Assembly: GCA_949524905.1 (NCBI GenBank)
Contig: CATINC010000017.1
Span: 124,001 to 188,000 of the forward strand
Source of the DNA: Opitutia bacterium UBA7350
GTDB taxonomy: Bacteria; Verrucomicrobiota; Verrucomicrobiia; Opitutales; Coraliomargaritaceae
Direction: 5' to 3'
Length of the DNA: 64,000 bases
In this document: one piece after another, positions 1 to 10,754 of the stretch
How the letters are laid out: each line of letters starts with the position of its first letter
Numbering within the stretch: the first letter of the stretch is position 1
Program-made: the position numbers and the translations under genes
Notes under the pieces: model-generated
The model's database searches: none
What the model was told of the DNA's origin: nothing
What the model saw: only the letters and a program-made list of their open reading frames with translations

Positions 1-2606
1 CGAGGTGCTACAAAGGTCCATCCTCCCATATTTTGGGGTTCTTCTTGGCACCAAACAATCTCAGCGTCTTTGGGATATTTATCGATGAGTCTTTTCAGGA
101 GTTTGCTATTAAAAGGGTAGAATTGTTCTAATCGAAGGAGGGCAGTATCTTTGATTTTTTGCTCGGTACGGAAGGCTTTGAGATCGTAGTAAACTTTTCC
201 AGAACATAGGATGATGCGCTGTGTATTTTTTTTCGTGATACTGGAATCGTCAATTATGGACCAGAATTCATCGTCGGTAAAGTCGGCTATTTTAGAAACA
301 CATTCCTTGTGCCGAAGGAGACTTTTAGGTGACATGATGATAAGTGGCTTTTTAAAAGCACGTTTCATCTGTCGACGAAGGACATGGAAAAGTTGAGCGG
401 GTGTGGTTAGGTTGCAGACTTGAATGTTATTTTCAGCACAGGCCTGAAGAAAGCGCTCCAGGCGAGCAGAGGAGTGCTCCGGTCCCTGACCTTCATAACC
501 GTGGGGTAGGAGCATAACGATCCCACTTAAGCGTCCCCACTTCGATTCGCTACTGGTAATAAATTGGTCAATAATAACCTGCGCGCCATTAACAAAGTCG
601 CCAAACTGGGCTTCCCATATGCAAAGCATTTGCGGGTAATCGAGCGAGTAACCATAATCAAATCCGAGGACGGCAGCTTCCGAAAGCAGGGAGTTGTGAA
701 CGCAGAATTGAGCCTGATCTTCGCTAAGGTCTAAGAGGTTGCAGTAGCGCTCGCGGGTTTCTTCATCATAAACGACAGCATGTCGGTGGCTAAAGGTGCC
801 ACGTTTGGAGTCTTGCCCGCTTATTCGAACGGGGGTTCCGTCTAGAAGGAGGCTTCCAATGGCAAGTGCTTCTCCAAGTCCCCAGTCGATGCCACTATCG
901 TCCGCGAAAGATTTAAACCGGGCAGTCATTTGTCGCTGAACTTTTCGATTCAGGTGGAAACCGTCAGGAAATTCAGTGTGTTTTTTGACAATGTGTGCGA
1001 GTGTTTCTTTAGATACACTGGTCTGGTATCCTTTGTAATTATAGGGGGCCTGCTCGGTAGCGCTGGATCCTTCGAAGGGATCTAAGGGCGCTTTTGCTTC
1101 AAGGGCTTTAGCGGCGGTGAGGGCTTGTTCCAGTTTTTGTAGGTATTGCTCTACAAGCTCATTGACTTCTTTTTGTTCGAATTCGCCGTTGGCAATAAGT
1201 CGCTCGGCGAAGGAGCGACCGATGGGGGGCATGCTTGAAATCTTTTTGTAAAGGACAGGTTGAGTAAATGCGGGTTCGTCCGATTCATTGTGACCATGCT
1301 TGCGCCAGCAATACATATCAATGACCACGTCGCAGCTAAAGGTTTGGCGATAATCGAAGGCAGTCTCTACGGCAGCAATAACGGCAAGAGGATCGTTGCC
1401 GTTGACATGGAAAATAGGGGCTTCAACGATTTTAGCGACATCGGTACAATATCGACTGGAGCGAGCATCCTGGGGTCCAGTGGTAAAGCCAATCTGATTG
1501 TTGACAACGATGTGAATGGTCCCACCGGTGCGATAACCTCCCAGTTGTGAAAAGTTGAATACTTCCGCTACTATTCCTTGTCCGGCAATAGCTGCATCAC
1601 CGTGAATCAGGATCGGTAATACTCGCTTGCGCTCAAGATCTCCTCGGATGCGCTGCCGAGCGCGGGCTTTGCCCTGTACGACGGGATCGACCGCTTCTAG
1701 GTGACTTGGGTTTGCGGCTAATCGCAGTTCTACTTCATGGCCATTTGAGGTTTTGCGGCGTGTTTCAAATCCCAAATGATATTTCACGTCGCCATCGCCA
1801 TAAATTGCATCGGGAACATAATTTTCTGAAAACTCGCGAAGAATATAATCAAAGGATTTTCCAAGAAAATTTCCAAGGACATTGAGTCGACCGCGGTGAG
1901 CCATCCCCATGACGATTTCATCTACTTGGTTTTTCTCTGAGCGCTCAAGAATACTCTCTAAGCAAGCAATTAGAGTTTCGCCGCCTTCAAGGGAAAAGCG
2001 TTTTTGTCCAACAAAGCGAGTTTGAAGAAAATGCTCAAAGGTTTCTGCTTCAATGATTGCGCGCAAAATACGCTTTTTTTCTTCTTTGGAAAATCGGGGT
2101 ATGAAACACTCGGGTTCAATCCGAGCCTGAATCCAGCGACGCTTGGGTGTTTCTTGAATATGAATATACTCTGAGCCTATGGTGTGGCAGTAGGTTTTTT
2201 CCAAACGTTCTATCATTTCGCGTAAGGTCATTTCTACGCCACCAAGATAGTTACCAGTGTAAAAGGAACGATCCAAGTCGGCTTCGCTGAAGCCAAGACG
2301 CTCTAGGGTTAGGCGTGGATTCGTTGGACGTTCCTTTGCAAGGGGATTGATTTTGGCAATGGTATGGCCATTGGAGCGATAGGCGTAAATGAGCCCGATT
2401 GCACGCGCCTGTTTAGAGGACTGGTTATCGTCTACTGGCGCCTTAGTACCATTCTTCCCGACAGGGCTTGCATTATGAGCTAATTCAAAGCCCTCAAAGA
2501 AAGCTCGCCACTCGTCGTCCAATTTAGACGGCTCGGTTGACCAAATGCTGTAGTTTTGGTCGATCAAGTCTGCGTTCCAACGACTTGCGATACTTGAGTG
2601 CTTCAT
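1..2606 (-). CDS. sucA: 2-oxoglutarate dehydrogenase E1 component (3' end cut by window)
   Basis: This is the thiamine-diphosphate-dependent E1 subunit that decarboxylates 2-oxoglutarate in the TCA cycle and passes the succinyl group to the E2 subunit. The protein starts at ATG 2604-2606 ([20 protein letters not shown]) and stays open to base 1, giving about 868 residues. The family is usually 900-950 residues, so only a short C-terminal part is missing. Visible family motifs include [21 protein letters not shown] and [15 protein letters not shown], which belong to the ThDP and substrate site region. The N-terminal E2-binding segment is present. It is divergent from the small gene at 2756. 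The leader just before the ATG (aaaagcgg) has no clear ribosome binding site. sucB would be expected beyond the window edge but cannot be seen. Confidence 0.96.
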   Translation of the reverse strand, partial: MKHSSIASRWNADLIDQNYSIWSTEPSKLDDEWRAFFEGFELAHNASPVGKNGTKAPVDDNQSSKQARAIGLIYAYRSNGHTIAKINPLAKERPTNPRLTLERLGFSEADLDRSFYTGNYLGGVEMTLREMIERLEKTYCHTIGSEYIHIQETPKRRWIQARIEPECFIPRFSKEEKKRILRAIIEAETFEHFLQTRFVGQKRFSLEGGETLIACLESILERSEKNQVDEIVMGMAHRGRLNVLGNFLGKSFDYILREFSENYVPDAIYGDGDVKYHLGFETRRKTSNGHEVELRLAANPSHLEAVDPVVQGKARARQRIRGDLERKRVLPILIHGDAAIAGQGIVAEVFNFSQLGGYRTGGTIHIVVNNQIGFTTGPQDARSSRYCTDVAKIVEAPIFHVNGNDPLAVIAAVETAFDYRQTFSCDVVIDMYCWRKHGHNESDEPAFTQPVLYKKISSMPPIGRSFAERLIANGEFEQKEVNELVEQYLQKLEQALTAAKALEAKAPLDPFEGSSATEQAPYNYKGYQTSVSKETLAHIVKKHTEFPDGFHLNRKVQRQMTARFKSFADDSGIDWGLGEALAIGSLLLDGTPVRISGQDSKRGTFSHRHAVVYDEETRERYCNLLDLSEDQAQFCVHNSLLSEAAVLGFDYGYSLDYPQMLCIWEAQFGDFVNGAQVIIDQFITSSESKWGRLSGIVMLLPHGYEGQGPEHSSARLERFLQACAENNIQVCNLTTPAQLFHVLRRQMKRAFKKPLIIMSPKSLLRHKECVSKIADFTDDEFWSIIDDSSITKKNTQRIILCSGKVYYDLKAFRTEQKIKDTALLRLEQFYPFNSKLLKRLIDKYPKDAEIVWCQEEPQNMGGWTFVAP

Positions 2607-2755
2607 CCGCTTTTAATATTTTTTTATTAAATTAACACAGTCTCTATGAGTTTCAATTTATGAATGCACGGATTGTTTATTATTCAAAATACTAATACTA
2701 GGATTATTATTTTGGGTTGAGCTTTTAAGTGTAGTCCTTTACCTTTGAAATAATT

Positions 2756-2968
2756 ATGCTTTTCGATCAATTGAAAGCGGATCTTGAAATTATAACTCAA
2801 GTAGCACCTTTGCCAGATGGTGAACCTTTGTTTGAGGTCTTGCGTCGGTTAGATCAAGCGGTTGAGGAGGACTCCTTGCCCTCTCAATTAGAACACTACC
2901 TTTCACGGCGCAGTTACCTTAAAGCCTTAGCATGGCTTGAAAATCCAGAGCTGACGCATGAAAAATGA
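2756..2968 (+). CDS. Small conserved-looking hypothetical protein (70 aa)
   Basis: This is a 70-residue acidic, helical protein (MLFDQLKADLEIITQVAPL at the start) with no signal peptide or membrane segment. I do not recognise the family. It is likely real because its stop codon overlaps the start of the next gene in an ATGA arrangement (2965-2968), which indicates translational coupling with the SUI1-like factor. It follows a 149-bp AT-rich intergenic region shared with divergent sucA. There is no Shine-Dalgarno sequence before ATG 2756; the leader ends in aaataatt. Confidence 0.6.
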   Translation: MLFDQLKADLEIITQVAPLPDGEPLFEVLRRLDQAVEEDSLPSQLEHYLSRRSYLKALAWLENPELTHEK

Positions 2969-3351
2969 GTGATCAAACGAAAAATAGGCGATCCACTGCT
3001 GGCGGAAGTGAGCTTAATTCTAACCCTTTCGGAGGGCTAAAGTCTGGAGCTTTTCCAGAGAGAGCGGTTTCGCGGGAACGAGAATCCAAAAATTCCCCCA
3101 CCAATGCGGGTCGAGTAGAATTACGTCGCGAAAAATCTGGTCGTGGTGGCAAAACGGTGACTACCATCAGCGCATTTGCGACACAACACACACAAAGGGA
3201 TTTAGAGATACTCTTAAAAGAATTAAAGCAAGCCTGTGCTTGCGGGGGGGTGCGTAGGGAGCGTGTGCTGGAGCTACAGGGAGATTTACGCGAGGCGATC
3301 TTTGCAGAGTTAGCAAATCGTGGATTTAAGCCAGCGCTTGCGGGTGGGTAG
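2965..3351 (+). CDS. SUI1/eIF1-family translation initiation factor (YciH-like)
   Basis: This is a 128-residue protein. Residues 1-50 are a charged, low-complexity and probably disordered leader. Residues from about 51 match the SUI1/eIF1 fold, with RVELRREKSGRGGKTVTTI, then the KELKQACACGG loop, the LQGD strand and a C-terminal FKPALAGG. In archaea and eukaryotes the family helps select start codons. Bacterial YciH homologues bind the 30S subunit and are thought to discriminate against improper initiation complexes. It is translationally coupled to the 70-aa gene upstream through a 4-bp ATGA overlap. Its presence is notable because most genes in this window lack Shine-Dalgarno sequences. Confidence 0.88.
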   Translation: MSDQTKNRRSTAGGSELNSNPFGGLKSGAFPERAVSRERESKNSPTNAGRVELRREKSGRGGKTVTTISAFATQHTQRDLEILLKELKQACACGGVRRERVLELQGDLREAIFAELANRGFKPALAGG

Positions 3352-3387
3352 CTCTAAACGATTGATTAAGCTATCTCGATGATCATC

Positions 3388-4644
3388 CTACAGGTCAGCT
3401 TTGCCGATTTTAGCAAAGTCTTTTCCCGTTGGATGTTGATAAGCTTGAAGTTCAAAATCAGGGAGTGCTGAAATTAAGTGGTCGAAGAAATCACTTTGGA
3501 TGCCCTCATAAGTCAGCCACTCGGTATCGTTAGTAAATGCGTATATTTCAAGTGGAAGACCTGTTTCTGTAGGGGGCAACTGGCGAACCATAAGGGTCAT
3601 CTCTTTATGGATTTTTGGATGCTGACTGATATAAGCGAGGCAGTAGGCGCGAAAGGTACCAATATTGGTAAGACATCGGCCATTCACTAGATCACTTGGG
3701 TCAATTTTATTGGAAGCATTCTGGCTTTTGATTTCAGCCGTTTTGTGGTCCAAATAATCTTTGATTAAATGAACTTTACGTAGACGCTCAAGGAGCTCGG
3801 TGTCTAAAAATCGAATGCTCCCTAAATCAATCAAAATAGAGCGCTTGATTCGCCGGGCACCAGTTTCGCTCATTCCGCGCCAATTTTTAAATGATTCGCT
3901 GATCAGAACGTAGCTAGGAATAGCGGTAATCGTCTTATCCCAGTTTTGTACCTTCACGGTCGTGAGCGAAACATCGATGACGGAACCGTTGGCATCGCGA
4001 CCCGGCATTTCAATCCAGTCATCTACCATAACCATGTTGTTGATCGAAAGCTGGAAGCCAGCAACCAAACCGAGGATCGCATCCTTAAATATTAGAAGGA
4101 GAATTGCGGTGATGGCTCCAAGGCCTGAAAACAAAACCAGAGGAGATTTTTCCAGTAGGGCGGCAAGGATAAAGATTAAACCAATTAAATTAGTTGCAAG
4201 CTTTGTAGCCTGAATGAAACTTTTGGCAGGATAGCGCTTGCCGATGGGAGCACTTTCCCACGCCCAGCGCATGAAGTTTAAAACGCCATCAATAACGAGG
4301 AGAACAATGACGATAAAGTAGACATGGACTACGATTCCTAAAAAAGCTGTAAATTTCGGATCCCCAGAAAAAACTAACGAAGCGAGGAGGTGGATTGTAA
4401 TTGCAGGGCTTAAGTGACAGCAACGATACAGTACTTTGTACTTAATCAGCATATCATCCCAGTTGGTCTTACTATGCCGGATGATAGGGTAAACAATAAC
4501 ACGCACTATTAATCGTATAAGATAATATGTTATCACGGCGAGCAAGCCAATGCTCAATAGGCCGATCGCTACGGCGAGTAAGCTTGCTGTCTGGCTTGAT
4601 AAGCCACGGTCCAAGGCCCACAAGGTTAAGTTTTCGGTATTCAC
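3388..4644 (-). CDS. MscS-family mechanosensitive channel, YbdG-like
   Basis: This is a 418-residue inner-membrane protein, close to the length of E. coli YbdG (about 415). It has roughly five N-terminal membrane segments, followed by the pore helix and MscS beta domain. The segment GLVAGFQLSINNMVMVDDW and the stretch TTVKVQNWDKTITAIPSYV are typical of the YbdG branch, which gates at low tension during osmotic downshock. The start is a GTG at 4642-4644; no in-frame ATG lies nearby and the N-terminal WALDRG region fits the family. It converges on the SUI1-like gene with about 36 bp between stops and no obvious terminator. It is divergent from the LolA-like gene. Confidence 0.9.
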   Translation of the reverse strand: MNTENLTLWALDRGLSSQTASLLAVAIGLLSIGLLAVITYYLIRLIVRVIVYPIIRHSKTNWDDMLIKYKVLYRCCHLSPAITIHLLASLVFSGDPKFTAFLGIVVHVYFIVIVLLVIDGVLNFMRWAWESAPIGKRYPAKSFIQATKLATNLIGLIFILAALLEKSPLVLFSGLGAITAILLLIFKDAILGLVAGFQLSINNMVMVDDWIEMPGRDANGSVIDVSLTTVKVQNWDKTITAIPSYVLISESFKNWRGMSETGARRIKRSILIDLGSIRFLDTELLERLRKVHLIKDYLDHKTAEIKSQNASNKIDPSDLVNGRCLTNIGTFRAYCLAYISQHPKIHKEMTLMVRQLPPTETGLPLEIYAFTNDTEWLTYEGIQSDFFDHLISALPDFELQAYQHPTGKDFAKIGKADL

Positions 4645-4762
4645 GATAAGAAAATGATTAAGTAAAAATAAATTCCTGATGTATCCATATTGAAGTACAA
4701 AAACATTTAAATGTATTATTTAGTGGAACAATGAAAATATTGGGGTGTATTGCAAGGTAGTT

Positions 4763-5488
4763 ATGTCTGTACGTTTACTTATCATTTTGATTCACCTAGG
4801 TTTATTTTTAGGCGTTTCCACAGGACAAGAATCACAATTACTGGATATCCTTAAGCGGCATGAGCTTACTAGAACGAGTCTTATCCATTCCGATGGTACA
4901 AAGACATTAATTTTAAAAGGTTTCCATCGTAAAAATGATGAGGTTCTAGAGATAATAATGAAACGTAAAGATCCAAACAAACTACGTGTTGATTATGAAC
5001 AAAATGGCTTTGCGGTGACCATTGCTTACAATGGTGAAACGGGATGGCAGCGAAAAGAAAAAGGTGATTTTGTTAACGTTGATACCTATATTCCAGGAGA
5101 ATTTGATTGGCTCAAATTAACAGCTGATTTCAGGGGTTACTTGCTCAGGTTTTTAGCTGGCGAGGTGGGAATCGAAGTAGATTTACTTGAAAACGTGGAA
5201 TTTAGGGGCCGTAAATTGTATTCTATCAGCACATCTCACCCAGATGCGCACATTAATTATTATTTAAATTCAAGCACCTACTACCTTGAGAAAATGGAGG
5301 TGCTCAAACCTGATGGCAGCTTGTTAGAAGAAATATTATTCAGTGATTATCGAATGGTCGATGGAATACCTATATCTTATCGGCAGGATTTTAAAAATTC
5401 AGATGGCCAACCGTATACGTACCGTTGGGATAAGGTAATCATAAATGCGGTCGTCTACGACTTCATTTTTGAAAAACCGAAATATTGA
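4763..5488 (+). CDS. Secreted LolA/outer-membrane lipoprotein-sorting-like protein
   Basis: This is a 241-residue protein with an N-terminal signal peptide (LLIILIHLGLFLGVSTGQ, cut near residues 21-23). A region of beta strands follows that resembles the LolA/LolB half-barrel. It contains an ITIAYNGETGW-like segment typical of LolA-like DUF families and a C-terminal strand run ending in YDFIFEKPKY. ATG 4763 is preferred over GTG 4745 because it gives a compact signal peptide and is preceded by aaggta at about 4754-4759, one of the few ribosome-binding-like sites in the window. The likely role is periplasmic binding of an acylated or hydrophobic ligand. The exact function is unknown. Confidence 0.6.
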   Translation: MSVRLLIILIHLGLFLGVSTGQESQLLDILKRHELTRTSLIHSDGTKTLILKGFHRKNDEVLEIIMKRKDPNKLRVDYEQNGFAVTIAYNGETGWQRKEKGDFVNVDTYIPGEFDWLKLTADFRGYLLRFLAGEVGIEVDLLENVEFRGRKLYSISTSHPDAHINYYLNSSTYYLEKMEVLKPDGSLLEEILFSDYRMVDGIPISYRQDFKNSDGQPYTYRWDKVIINAVVYDFIFEKPKY

Positions 5489-5498
5489 TATCTAACTT

Positions 5499-6173
5499 CT
5501 AGTTGGTTTTGTCATTATCTGGTTCGCTACGCAGTAGGTAACTTGCCTTTAAAGTTGTCACGGTTTCTTCCAAGTAGGCTTTAAAATTAGTAAAGCGAGG
5601 TACTATTCCCCGTGTTTCAAACAGGCTTTGTTTGAGCGCAGATGAGGTGCAAAGCGTGTGAATAGCAAGATCTAAGACACCTTCAGGTTCATCGACCGAC
5701 TTGAGGAATTGAATTAGCTCTTTAGGTATGGCAGCTCCAAATTTAATTTGTAGTTTAATTAAGCTGATTATTTCTGGTGCAATGGTTTCAACTATATCAA
5801 AAGAACCGCCTGGTTCGCTAGTGAATGGGCGAATTTGAGCCATGCGAAAAGGCTTTTCTTGTGTGATGGCCTCAAGAGCAACGCGGGTAAGGCCCTGAAG
5901 GATTAGGTTAGCCGTGCCATCTTCATTGGTTTTACAGGCGCGAATCACCCCAATCCCGGCAATTATGCAAGGCGTTTCATTTTCTGGATCTGCTTCTGCT
6001 GAAGCATCGAGAGCAGCTACCGCAAAAACACGGTCGGTTCTTAAAACCTCAGCTAACATTTGCCGATACCGCTCTTCAAAAATATAAAGTGGCATCATGG
6101 CATGTGGGAATAGCACCGCACCGCTCATAGTCATGACGGGTACTTCACGCGGGATCTCTATTTCCTGTTGCAT
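5499..6173 (-). CDS. Lon N-terminal (substrate-binding) domain protein
   Basis: This is a 224-residue soluble protein made of a single LON substrate-binding domain without ATPase or protease parts. The N-terminal strand VPVMTMSGAVLFPHAMMPL and the following IFEERYRQML helix are diagnostic. Stand-alone LON-domain proteins are common in bacteria, but their function is unresolved. It lies 14 bp downstream of the helix-hairpin-helix gene at 6188-6472 and probably shares its transcript. There is no ribosome binding site before ATG 6173. It converges with the LolA-like gene with only 10 bp between stops. Confidence 0.88.
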   Translation of the reverse strand: MQQEIEIPREVPVMTMSGAVLFPHAMMPLYIFEERYRQMLAEVLRTDRVFAVAALDASAEADPENETPCIIAGIGVIRACKTNEDGTANLILQGLTRVALEAITQEKPFRMAQIRPFTSEPGGSFDIVETIAPEIISLIKLQIKFGAAIPKELIQFLKSVDEPEGVLDLAIHTLCTSSALKQSLFETRGIVPRFTNFKAYLEETVTTLKASYLLRSEPDNDKTN

Positions 6174-6187
6174 TTAAAAGATATAAT

Positions 6188-6472
6188 TTAAGCCCAGTAG
6201 TCTGGATGTAGTTGTTGAGGATCTGGATTTGTAGTTTCAGCAAAATACACGGCCATGCGAAAAAAGCGAACGCGATCCATAGGAAGGCTATCATTTTTTT
6301 GCAAAGCCTCTTCAAATAGTACCTCCGGCGCACGACCTTGTAATTCAAAAACCTCTCGAATACCCAAATCCAGCAAATTACGCGTTGCTTCTACACTCAT
6401 ACGAGGAATTTGCATCAGAGGTGCGTTCAAGGCCTCATAATCAACTTTTTTTTTGCGTCGCGGTTCTAGCAT
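6188..6472 (-). CDS. Small helix-hairpin-helix (Cdd1/pathogenicity-locus-like) protein
   Basis: This 94-residue protein carries a helix-hairpin-helix-like core (PRMSVEATRNLLDLGIREVF, then ELQGRAPEVLFEE) and a C-terminal segment with FFRMAVYFAETT. That combination resembles the Cdd1 family, often annotated as pathogenicity locus and predicted to bind DNA. The Cdd1 cysteines are not conserved here, so the assignment is moderate. It is the first gene of a two-gene unit with the LON-domain protein. It is divergent from dnaK, with 247 bp between the two starts; the palindromes there could serve either direction. Confidence 0.6.
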   Translation of the reverse strand: MLEPRRKKKVDYEALNAPLMQIPRMSVEATRNLLDLGIREVFELQGRAPEVLFEEALQKNDSLPMDRVRFFRMAVYFAETTNPDPQQLHPDYWA

Positions 6473-6545
6473 TATTCTTATTTCAAGCTTTCCAGGGTAA
6501 AACTCAAATCTTCAATCCCAATTTTTCATGCCTAAACCTCCTAAC

Positions 6546-6597
6546 TGTGACACCACTTTGTCTCACATATTCAAGTTGTCACAGAAAAGTGTGACAA
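6546..6597. promoter_or_regulatory. Cluster of TGTGACA palindromes upstream of dnaK
   Basis: A perfect inverted repeat TTGTCACA-N6-TGTGACAA spans 6576-6597. A third copy of the TGTGACA heptamer lies at 6546-6552, paired less well with TCACA at 6563-6567. The block sits about 95-150 bp upstream of the -24/-12 motif, the usual distance for an enhancer-binding-protein site, and about 20 bp upstream of the sigma-70-like -35 element. The regulator is unknown; the site could also act on the divergent gene at 6472. Confidence 0.55.
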
Positions 6598-6616
6598 TAC
6601 GTCGCTTTTTGAAGCC

Positions 6617-6645
6617 TTGAGAATAGGCGTTAAGGTCCTTATATA
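6617..6645 (+). promoter_or_regulatory. Putative sigma-70 promoter for dnaK
   Basis: TTGAGA at 6617-6622 and TATATA at 6640-6645 are separated by 17 bp, a good match to a vegetative promoter. Transcription would start near 6652 and leave a leader of about 68 nt before dnaK. It overlaps no gene. This is a motif call by eye in AT-rich sequence, so it is tentative. Confidence 0.45.
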
Positions 6646-6692
6646 TTTTTAAAACGATATTTATCAACGTCTTATGATATTTTTACAGAGAG

Positions 6693-6708
6693 TGGCACGA
6701 GCATTGCA
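6693..6708 (+). promoter_or_regulatory. Exact -24/-12 (sigma-54, RpoN) promoter motif before dnaK
   Basis: TGGCACG-N4-TTGCA matches every conserved position of the sigma-54 consensus, with the GG and GC dinucleotides 10 bp apart as required. The expected start point is around 6718-6720, essentially at the dnaK ATG (6720). Use of this promoter would therefore give a leaderless mRNA, unless a later start codon is used. Candidate activator sites lie upstream at 6546-6597. Confidence 0.55.
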
Positions 6709-6719
6709 AACAGATTGTC

Positions 6720-8666
6720 ATGTCTAAAATTATAGGTATCGATTTAGGAACAACCAATTCTTGCATGTCCGTGATGGAAGGTGGGGAACCCGTTGTTATC
6801 CCCAATTCCGAAGGTGCTCGTACGACGCCCTCGATTGTTGCATTCGCCAAAAATGGCGAGCGACTCGTAGGTCAGGCGGCTAAACGCCAAGCGGTAACAA
6901 ATCCCAGCAACACCATATTTTCTGCCAAACGTTTTATCGGGCGCAAATACAATGAAGTTCAGGAAGAATCCGCCAGCTTACCATATAAAGTAGTCGCAGG
7001 AAAAAATGGCGACGCGTATATCGAGTGTGAAGTCGAGGGCAAGACTGAGACCTTCGCACCCGAACAGATCGCAGCTATGGTACTGCAAAAGCTCAAAGCT
7101 GATGCGGAGTCATACCTTGGAGAAAAAGTAACCGAAGCTGTTATAACCGTCCCCGCATACTTTAACGATGCTCAGCGTCAGGCGACCAAAGATGCAGGCC
7201 AAATTGCAGGTCTGGAGGTCAAGCGTATCATTAATGAACCTACTGCTGCTGCGCTTGCCTATGGTCTCGATAAGGGACAGGACGAGGTAATCGCAGTCTA
7301 CGACCTCGGCGGTGGTACTTTCGATATTTCCATTCTCGAGATAGGTGACGGTGTCTTTGAAGTCAAAGCGACCAATGGCGACACTCACCTTGGTGGTGAT
7401 AACTGGGACAGCGCCCTCATCAATTTCCTTGTAGAGGAATTTAAGAATGAGCAAGGCATTGACCTTCGCTCCGACAAGATGGCACTTCAACGCTTAAAAG
7501 AAGAAGGTGAAAAAGCTAAAATTGCGCTTTCCTCAACCCAAAGCACCGATATCAACTTGCCTTTCATTACTGCCGATGCTTCCGGGCCGAAGCATCTTAA
7601 TATTACACTGAGCCGCTCAAAGCTAGAGCAGATCTGTGACCAGCTCTACAAGCGCACCATCCCTCCCTTTGAATCTTGCCTCGCTGACTCTGGTCACAGC
7701 GCCTCTGATATCGGCGAACTTGTGCTTGTCGGCGGTATGACCCGTGCGCCTAAGGTTCTTGAAATTGCCAAAGGCCTTGCGGGTAAAGATCCTCACCAGG
7801 GGGTTAATCCCGATGAAGTTGTTGCCATTGGTGCTGCAATTCAGGGCGGGGTTCTACAAGGCGACGTACGCGATGTTTTGCTCCTTGACGTGACTCCACT
7901 GACGCTCGCGATCGAGACCGCCGGCGAAGTAGCTACGCCCATGATTGAGCGCAATACCACCATTCCTTCCAAGAAGAGCCAAACCTTCTCTACTTACGCC
8001 GACAACCAAACCGCAGTAGATATTAAAGTCCTACAAGGTGAACGTCCTATGGCTAAGGATAACAAAATGCTTGGTAACTTTCGTCTCGACGGAATTCCCG
8101 CCGCCGCACGTGGGGTCCCCCAAATCGAAGTGACCTTCGACATCGACGCCAACGGTATCCTTAATGTCAGTGCTAAGGATCAAGGCACTGGAAAAGAGCA
8201 AAAAATTACGATTTCCGGATCCTCCGGCCTCGATAAGGACGAAGTTGAGAAACTTAAACGTGAGGCTGAGGCCCATGCTGCTGAGGATGAAAAAATTAAA
8301 GCAGGTGTCGAAGCACGCAATGAACTCGACAACATCGTTTACCAATCCGAAAAGCAGATAGAGGAACTGGGTGAAAAGATTCCCGCCGATAAAAAGACGG
8401 AACTCGAAGAAGCCATCAAGGAGGGTAAAGCCGTCCTTGAAAACAGTGACGCTAGTGTAGATGCCCTCAAAGCGCCTAAGGAAAAAATCATGACGATTAT
8501 GCAATCCTTTGCGCAGGACCTCTACGGTCAGGCGGGTGCCGAAGGCGCTACTGGTCCTCAACCCGGCAATTCTGAGGCTGAAGGGGAGAGTGCTTCTAAA
8601 GCGCCCGATACCGACACCGTCGATGCTGATTTCGAAGTTATCGATGACGATAAAAAAGAGAGCTAA
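6720..8666 (+). CDS. dnaK: Chaperone DnaK (Hsp70)
   Basis: This is a 648-residue ATP-dependent Hsp70 chaperone, full length for the family (about 640). The N-terminal nucleotide-binding domain starts with [18 protein letters not shown] and contains the phosphate-binding [14 protein letters not shown] around residue 195. The interdomain linker is [13 protein letters not shown]. The substrate-binding domain and helical lid follow, ending in an acidic tail [15 protein letters not shown]. No Shine-Dalgarno sequence precedes ATG 6720. It is followed 46 bp later by groES and then groEL; grpE, dnaJ and hrcA are not nearby. Codon use favours C-ending codons and CTC/CTT leucine, unlike the flanking genes, as expected for a highly expressed gene. 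Confidence 0.98.
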   Translation: MSKIIGIDLGTTNSCMSVMEGGEPVVIPNSEGARTTPSIVAFAKNGERLVGQAAKRQAVTNPSNTIFSAKRFIGRKYNEVQEESASLPYKVVAGKNGDAYIECEVEGKTETFAPEQIAAMVLQKLKADAESYLGEKVTEAVITVPAYFNDAQRQATKDAGQIAGLEVKRIINEPTAAALAYGLDKGQDEVIAVYDLGGGTFDISILEIGDGVFEVKATNGDTHLGGDNWDSALINFLVEEFKNEQGIDLRSDKMALQRLKEEGEKAKIALSSTQSTDINLPFITADASGPKHLNITLSRSKLEQICDQLYKRTIPPFESCLADSGHSASDIGELVLVGGMTRAPKVLEIAKGLAGKDPHQGVNPDEVVAIGAAIQGGVLQGDVRDVLLLDVTPLTLAIETAGEVATPMIERNTTIPSKKSQTFSTYADNQTAVDIKVLQGERPMAKDNKMLGNFRLDGIPAAARGVPQIEVTFDIDANGILNVSAKDQGTGKEQKITISGSSGLDKDEVEKLKREAEAHAAEDEKIKAGVEARNELDNIVYQSEKQIEELGEKIPADKKTELEEAIKEGKAVLENSDASVDALKAPKEKIMTIMQSFAQDLYGQAGAEGATGPQPGNSEAEGESASKAPDTDTVDADFEVIDDDKKES

Positions 8667-8712
8667 AAATTCATAATCATTAATTATAACTCACTAACAA
8701 CAATACAGAACT

Positions 8713-8988
8713 ATGAAAATCAAACCACTCGGAGAACGCGTTCTTTTAAAACGCATTGAAGAAGACGAACAAGTTCGCGGCGGCATCATCATTCCCGATT
8801 CCGCTAAAGAAAAGTCACAGGAAGCTGAAGTCGTTGCGCTTGGCACCGGCAAAGCGGATGACCAACCCTTCCACGTGAAGGTGGGCGACAAAGTGCTCCT
8901 GCCAACCTATGGCGGCAGCCAAGTAAAAATCGACGGTGTAGAATACACCTTAATCAATGAAGAAGATATCCTCGGTGTAGTTGCCTAG
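8713..8988 (+). CDS. groS: Co-chaperonin GroES (Hsp10)
   Basis: This 91-residue protein forms the heptameric lid of the GroEL cavity. It begins [20 protein letters not shown], has the mobile loop that binds GroEL ([18 protein letters not shown]) and ends with the roof and C-terminal strands [14 protein letters not shown]. It lies between dnaK and groEL in the same orientation, 42 bp from groEL, with no terminator or CIRCE element in either gap. The start is ATG 8713, without a ribosome binding site. Confidence 0.97.
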   Translation: MKIKPLGERVLLKRIEEDEQVRGGIIIPDSAKEKSQEAEVVALGTGKADDQPFHVKVGDKVLLPTYGGSQVKIDGVEYTLINEEDILGVVA

Positions 8989-9018
8989 GTTCTTCCCTAA
9001 ACAAATAAGCATTCTTAA

Positions 9019-10683
<1,665 letters not shown>

Positions 10684-10728
10684 CCTCCCGGCACATCGCC
10701 GAGCCACAAACTCAGCATCTAACTTCCA

Positions 10729-10754
10729 AGCCCTCCTAACGGAGGGCTTTTTTT
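10729..10754 (+). terminator. Intrinsic terminator after groEL
   Basis: AGCCCTCC (10729-10736), loop TAAC and GGAGGGCT (10741-10748) form a perfect 8-bp GC-rich stem, followed by a run of T to 10754. It lies 45 bp after the groEL stop and should end the chaperone transcript. Confidence 0.92.

Noticed and set aside
6473-6719. A CIRCE element (HrcA operator) before dnaK
   Set aside because: TTAGCACTC-N9-GAGTGCTAA is not present here or before groES. The palindrome found has a different sequence.
7110-8561. Open frames antisense to dnaK (7110-7490 and 8031-8561)
   Set aside because: Same cause as for groEL; no similarity or start signals, and they are contained in dnaK.
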